From: a bacterium
Lineage (GTDB): Bacteria; Bacillota; Clostridia; Lachnospirales; Lachnospiraceae
Length of the DNA: 62,538 nt
Reading direction: 5' to 3'
NCBI GenBank assembly: GCA_028724545.1
Contig: JAQYCU010000050.1
Coordinates: 1-62,538, forward strand
The notes under the pieces were generated by a model, which was given only the letters and a program-made list of their open reading frames with translations, was not told the DNA's origin and ran no database searches. The translations under genes and the position numbers were made by a program. This document shows positions 60,301 through 62,538 of this stretch, piece after piece (the first letter of the stretch is position 1; each line of letters starts with the position of its first letter).

Positions 60301-60318
60301 GACAAGGAGTGAGCATAA

Positions 60319-61584
60319 GTGGGCGAAACATTATATGATACGGCAGAACGTGAAGAGCGAATTATTTTAGTGGGTGTTTCTACGTCTGATGAAGAGGAAG
60401 TGCAGCGTTCTCTGGATGAACTGGAAGAGCTGGGGCAGACGGCAGGTGCTGTTACGGTTGCCAAAGTGATACAGAACAGAGAAAGGGTTCATTCTGGCAC
60501 TTACATTGGCAAAGGGAAAATTCAGGAAATAAAAGAATTAGTAGAGAAGTATCATGCTGACAGTGTGGTATGTGATGATGAACTGACACCGGCGCAGTAT
60601 AACAATCTTCAGGAAATGCTGGAAGTCAAAGTGATTGACCGGACGGTAATGATTCTGGACATTTTCGCAAAAAGAGCCTCTACCAGTGAAGGCAAGCTGC
60701 AGGTAGAACTGGCGCAGCTGCGTTATCGCGCTTCCCATCTGATTGGTGGCAGGTCAGAATTGTCACGACTGGGTGGTGGCATTGGCACAAGAGGTCCGGG
60801 AGAACAAAAACTGGAAATGGACAGGCGTCTTATCAAAGAAAGAATTACTTTTGTGCGTCGTGAGTTACAGCAGGTACAGAGAACACGGGAGCTGACGAGA
60901 AAAAAACGGCAGGAAAATCCGATTCCTGTTGTGGCTATAGTAGGATATACCAATGCAGGAAAGTCTACGCTGATTAACCGTTTGACAGATGCCGGTGTGC
61001 TTTCAGAAGATAAACTGTTTGCAACACTGGACCCGACAACGCGAAAGATGAAGATGGAAAACGGAGAAGAAATGCTCTTTACGGATACGGTTGGTTTTAT
61101 CCGTAAATTACCACATCATCTGATTCAGGCATTTCGCAGCACATTGGAAGAGGCAAAATATGCAGATGCGATTCTTCATGTTGTAGACTGTTCCAATCCG
61201 GATATGGATGTGCAGATGCATACAGTATATGAAACATTGCAAAAACTGGATGTCAAAGACAAACCGGTTGTCACGGCATTTAACAAAATAGACCAGTACG
61301 AAGGCCAGGGAATGTTAAAGGATTTGCAGGCAGACCAGACGGTCAGAATCTCTGCAAAGTATGGTGACGGAATCGAAGAAATGCTGTCTGTTATCAGTGA
61401 TGTATTGAAAGAAAATAAAGTGCTGTTAGAGAAAGTATTTCCATATGAGGAAGGTGCAAAAGTGAATCAGTTACGGAAACTCGGACAGGTAATGGAAGAA
61501 GAGTACCGGAATGATGGTATTTTTGTGAAAGCCTATCTGGAGCGTGAGTTTTTGTATTTATTTGAAGGAAACGGGGAGAACTAA
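60319..61584 (+). CDS. hflX: GTPase HflX
   Basis: 421 residues. An N-terminal domain with SGTYIGKGKIQEIKELV and the glycine-rich linker SRLGGGIGTRGPGEQKLE is followed by the G domain: G1 VGYTNAGKSTL, G3 DTVGFIRKLPH, G4 FNKID and G5 SAKYGDG. HflX is a ribosome-associated GTPase that splits stalled or hibernating 70S ribosomes. Start GTG at 60319 with AAGGAGTGAG upstream. Confidence 0.96.
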   Translation: MGETLYDTAEREERIILVGVSTSDEEEVQRSLDELEELGQTAGAVTVAKVIQNRERVHSGTYIGKGKIQEIKELVEKYHADSVVCDDELTPAQYNNLQEMLEVKVIDRTVMILDIFAKRASTSEGKLQVELAQLRYRASHLIGGRSELSRLGGGIGTRGPGEQKLEMDRRLIKERITFVRRELQQVQRTRELTRKKRQENPIPVVAIVGYTNAGKSTLINRLTDAGVLSEDKLFATLDPTTRKMKMENGEEMLFTDTVGFIRKLPHHLIQAFRSTLEEAKYADAILHVVDCSNPDMDVQMHTVYETLQKLDVKDKPVVTAFNKIDQYEGQGMLKDLQADQTVRISAKYGDGIEEMLSVISDVLKENKVLLEKVFPYEEGAKVNQLRKLGQVMEEEYRNDGIFVKAYLEREFLYLFEGNGEN

Positions 61585-61585
61585 G

Positions 61586-62083
61586 ATGAATTTGATTGTT
61601 TGTGTAGATTCCCACTGGGGAATTGGAAATAAAGGGGATTTGTTAGTCAGTATTCCTGCTGATAAAAGAATGTTTAAAGAACTGACAACCGGAAAAGTTG
61701 TTCTGGGGGGACGCAGGACGATGGAAGGTCTGCCCGGTGGAACGACACTGGCCGGACGGACAAATATTGTGCTGACGGGCAACCAGAATTATTCCTATGG
61801 AGATGCCATCATTGTTCATAATATGGAAGAAGCATTGAAAACATTAGAACAGTATGAGCAGGAAGATATTTTTATTATCGGTGGAGAAAAAGTATATCGT
61901 GAGTTTTTGCCATATTGTCAGAAGGCCTATGTGACAAAAGTGGATTACCGGTATGAAGCCGATACCTTTTTCCCGAATTTGGATGAAGATGAAAACTGGC
62001 AGATGACGCATGATTCGGATGAACAGACGTATTACAATCTGGAATATTATTTTACGATTTACCAGAGAATAAAAAATGACTAG
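61586..62083 (+). CDS. folA: Dihydrofolate reductase
   Basis: 165 residues. MNLIVCVDSHWGIGNKGDLL is the conserved N-terminus, the folate-binding acidic residue lies at IPADKRMFKELT, VVLGGRRTMEGLP is the NADPH-binding block, and DIFIIGGEKVYREFLPYC matches the family GG-x-x-(L/V)(F/Y) motif. It reduces dihydrofolate with NADPH. The ATG at 61586 is preceded by GGGGAG and stands 1 base after the hflX stop. Confidence 0.92.
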   Translation: MNLIVCVDSHWGIGNKGDLLVSIPADKRMFKELTTGKVVLGGRRTMEGLPGGTTLAGRTNIVLTGNQNYSYGDAIIVHNMEEALKTLEQYEQEDIFIIGGEKVYREFLPYCQKAYVTKVDYRYEADTFFPNLDEDENWQMTHDSDEQTYYNLEYYFTIYQRIKND

Positions 62084-62151
62084 CCTTTATACAAAAGTGG
62101 CAGTCAGGATGACAGGAGAATAAATAATCATAACAGGAAAAATGATATTAG

Positions 62152-62184
62152 AAAAGGGAATGCATAATTTGCATTCCCTTTTTT
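62152..62184 (+). terminator. Intrinsic terminator after folA
   Basis: Perfect 13-bp stem AAAAGGGAATGCA/TGCATTCCCTTTT with a 5-base loop and a further TT. The intron follows immediately. Confidence 0.88.
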
Positions 62185-62185
62185 G

Positions 62186-62538
62186 GGTTTGCGCGCCATG
62201 GGCGCGCTCTAACGGGTGCAAGTCCCGAACATGCCCAGGTAGTGGGAAATGTATAGCCGAACAGCAAGGGTGTCCATCGTGAGGTGGAATCTGAAGGAAG
62301 CTGCAGGCAAATCTCTGGTCCGACGAACAGAAATCACATATAAGGCTAGGCTACGAGAGATAAGTTGGCTTAATTCAACAAAGTCTAATAACTACCACTT
62401 TTGTAGTAGCAGAGTAAATGTGGCGGATATATGGAGAGAAAGAGCGTGCACCTTAAGCGTGGAGGTCTCACAGAGGTTCCATTAGCCTAGTAACAACGAA
62501 CTGTGAGAAGTCAGCCGAGCCCATAGTAGTGAAGAAGT
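62186..62538 (+). mobile_element. Group II intron, 5' part (cut by window end)
   Basis: After the terminator the sequence opens with a GCGCGCC-ATG-GGCGCGC hairpin (62191-62207) and CTCTAACGGGTGCAAGTCCC, a common group II intron start. Within domain I it contains GTAGTGGGAAATGTATAGCC and GTGTCCATCGTGAGGTGGAA, and near the end ACTGTGAGAAGTCAGCCGAG followed by CCATAGTAGT, which usually comes just before the reverse transcriptase-maturase ORF. The maturase itself would lie beyond the window. The exact 5' splice site and class are not settled; no useful reading frame is present here. Confidence 0.8.

Noticed and set aside
62249-62485. 78-codon frame in the terminal region
   Set aside because: It lies in structured group II intron RNA and has no similarity to a maturase.

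Overview
The window looks like chromosomal DNA of a low-GC, endospore-forming anaerobe of the class Clostridia, most likely Lachnospiraceae. This is inferred from gene content rather than a species match: pyruvate formate-lyase and its activase, dipicolinate synthase behind a sigma-K-type promoter, a SleB/CwlJ-type hydrolase, CdaA/CdaR, an FMN-riboswitch-controlled rib operon, rpsB-tsf, strong AGGAGG ribosome sites and many secreted cell-envelope proteins. Most genes lie on the + strand.

Layout. 1-351: 3' end of a leucine-rich-repeat protein. 545-11352: a cell-envelope acylation region. An ECF sigma factor and an RsiV-like anti-sigma factor, behind a good ECF-type promoter, lead into an MBOAT acyltransferase and an SGNH hydrolase. 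A second unit follows with an AlgX-like protein, two secreted proteins, a second MBOAT, a DHHW protein, a small membrane protein and a DUF4846 protein. 11390-19980: an accessory island with a ClpP paralogue overlapping a VirD4-like ATPase, an unknown helical protein, direct repeats, a possible three-way-junction structure, a RecQ-type helicase with an initiator-like C-terminus, an HTH regulator and a PD-(D/E)XK (Rpn-type) protein. 20128-20588: long palindromic repeats. 20625-24653: FMN riboswitch and ribD-ribE-ribBA-ribH. 24741-30020: yqeG, a degenerate AP2/HNH protein, a cell-wall hydrolase, thrC and an M14 carboxypeptidase.

30163-40116: a wall/surface glycopolymer cluster with two glycosyltransferases, a TagGH-like ABC exporter, a GlfT2-like transferase and two CDP-glycerol-type glycerophosphotransferases, the second fused to a HAD domain. 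40145-42098: rpsB-tsf. 42187-42888: a HicAB toxin-antitoxin pair whose 57-residue toxin is easily missed. 43092-48892: a sensory group of two solute-binding lipoproteins without an ABC transporter, a chemoreceptor and a frameshifted HD-GYP protein. 49077-52741: two membrane proteins, cdaA and cdaR. 52891-54466 (minus strand): dipicolinate synthase. 54687-62083: a TM2 protein, pflB-pflA with a LytTR regulator, a TPR lipoprotein, hflX and a dihydrofolate reductase. 62186-end: the 5' part of a group II intron directly after a terminator, cut by the window edge.

The most unusual parts are the ClpP/VirD4/RecQ-initiator island, the sigma-V-like link to MBOAT acyltransferases, the nested in-frame translation starts of the VirD4-like gene, the 37-bp palindrome over the thrC promoter, and the AP2/HNH protein that has lost its expected HNH histidine. 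All calls come from reading the sequence; no database search was run.
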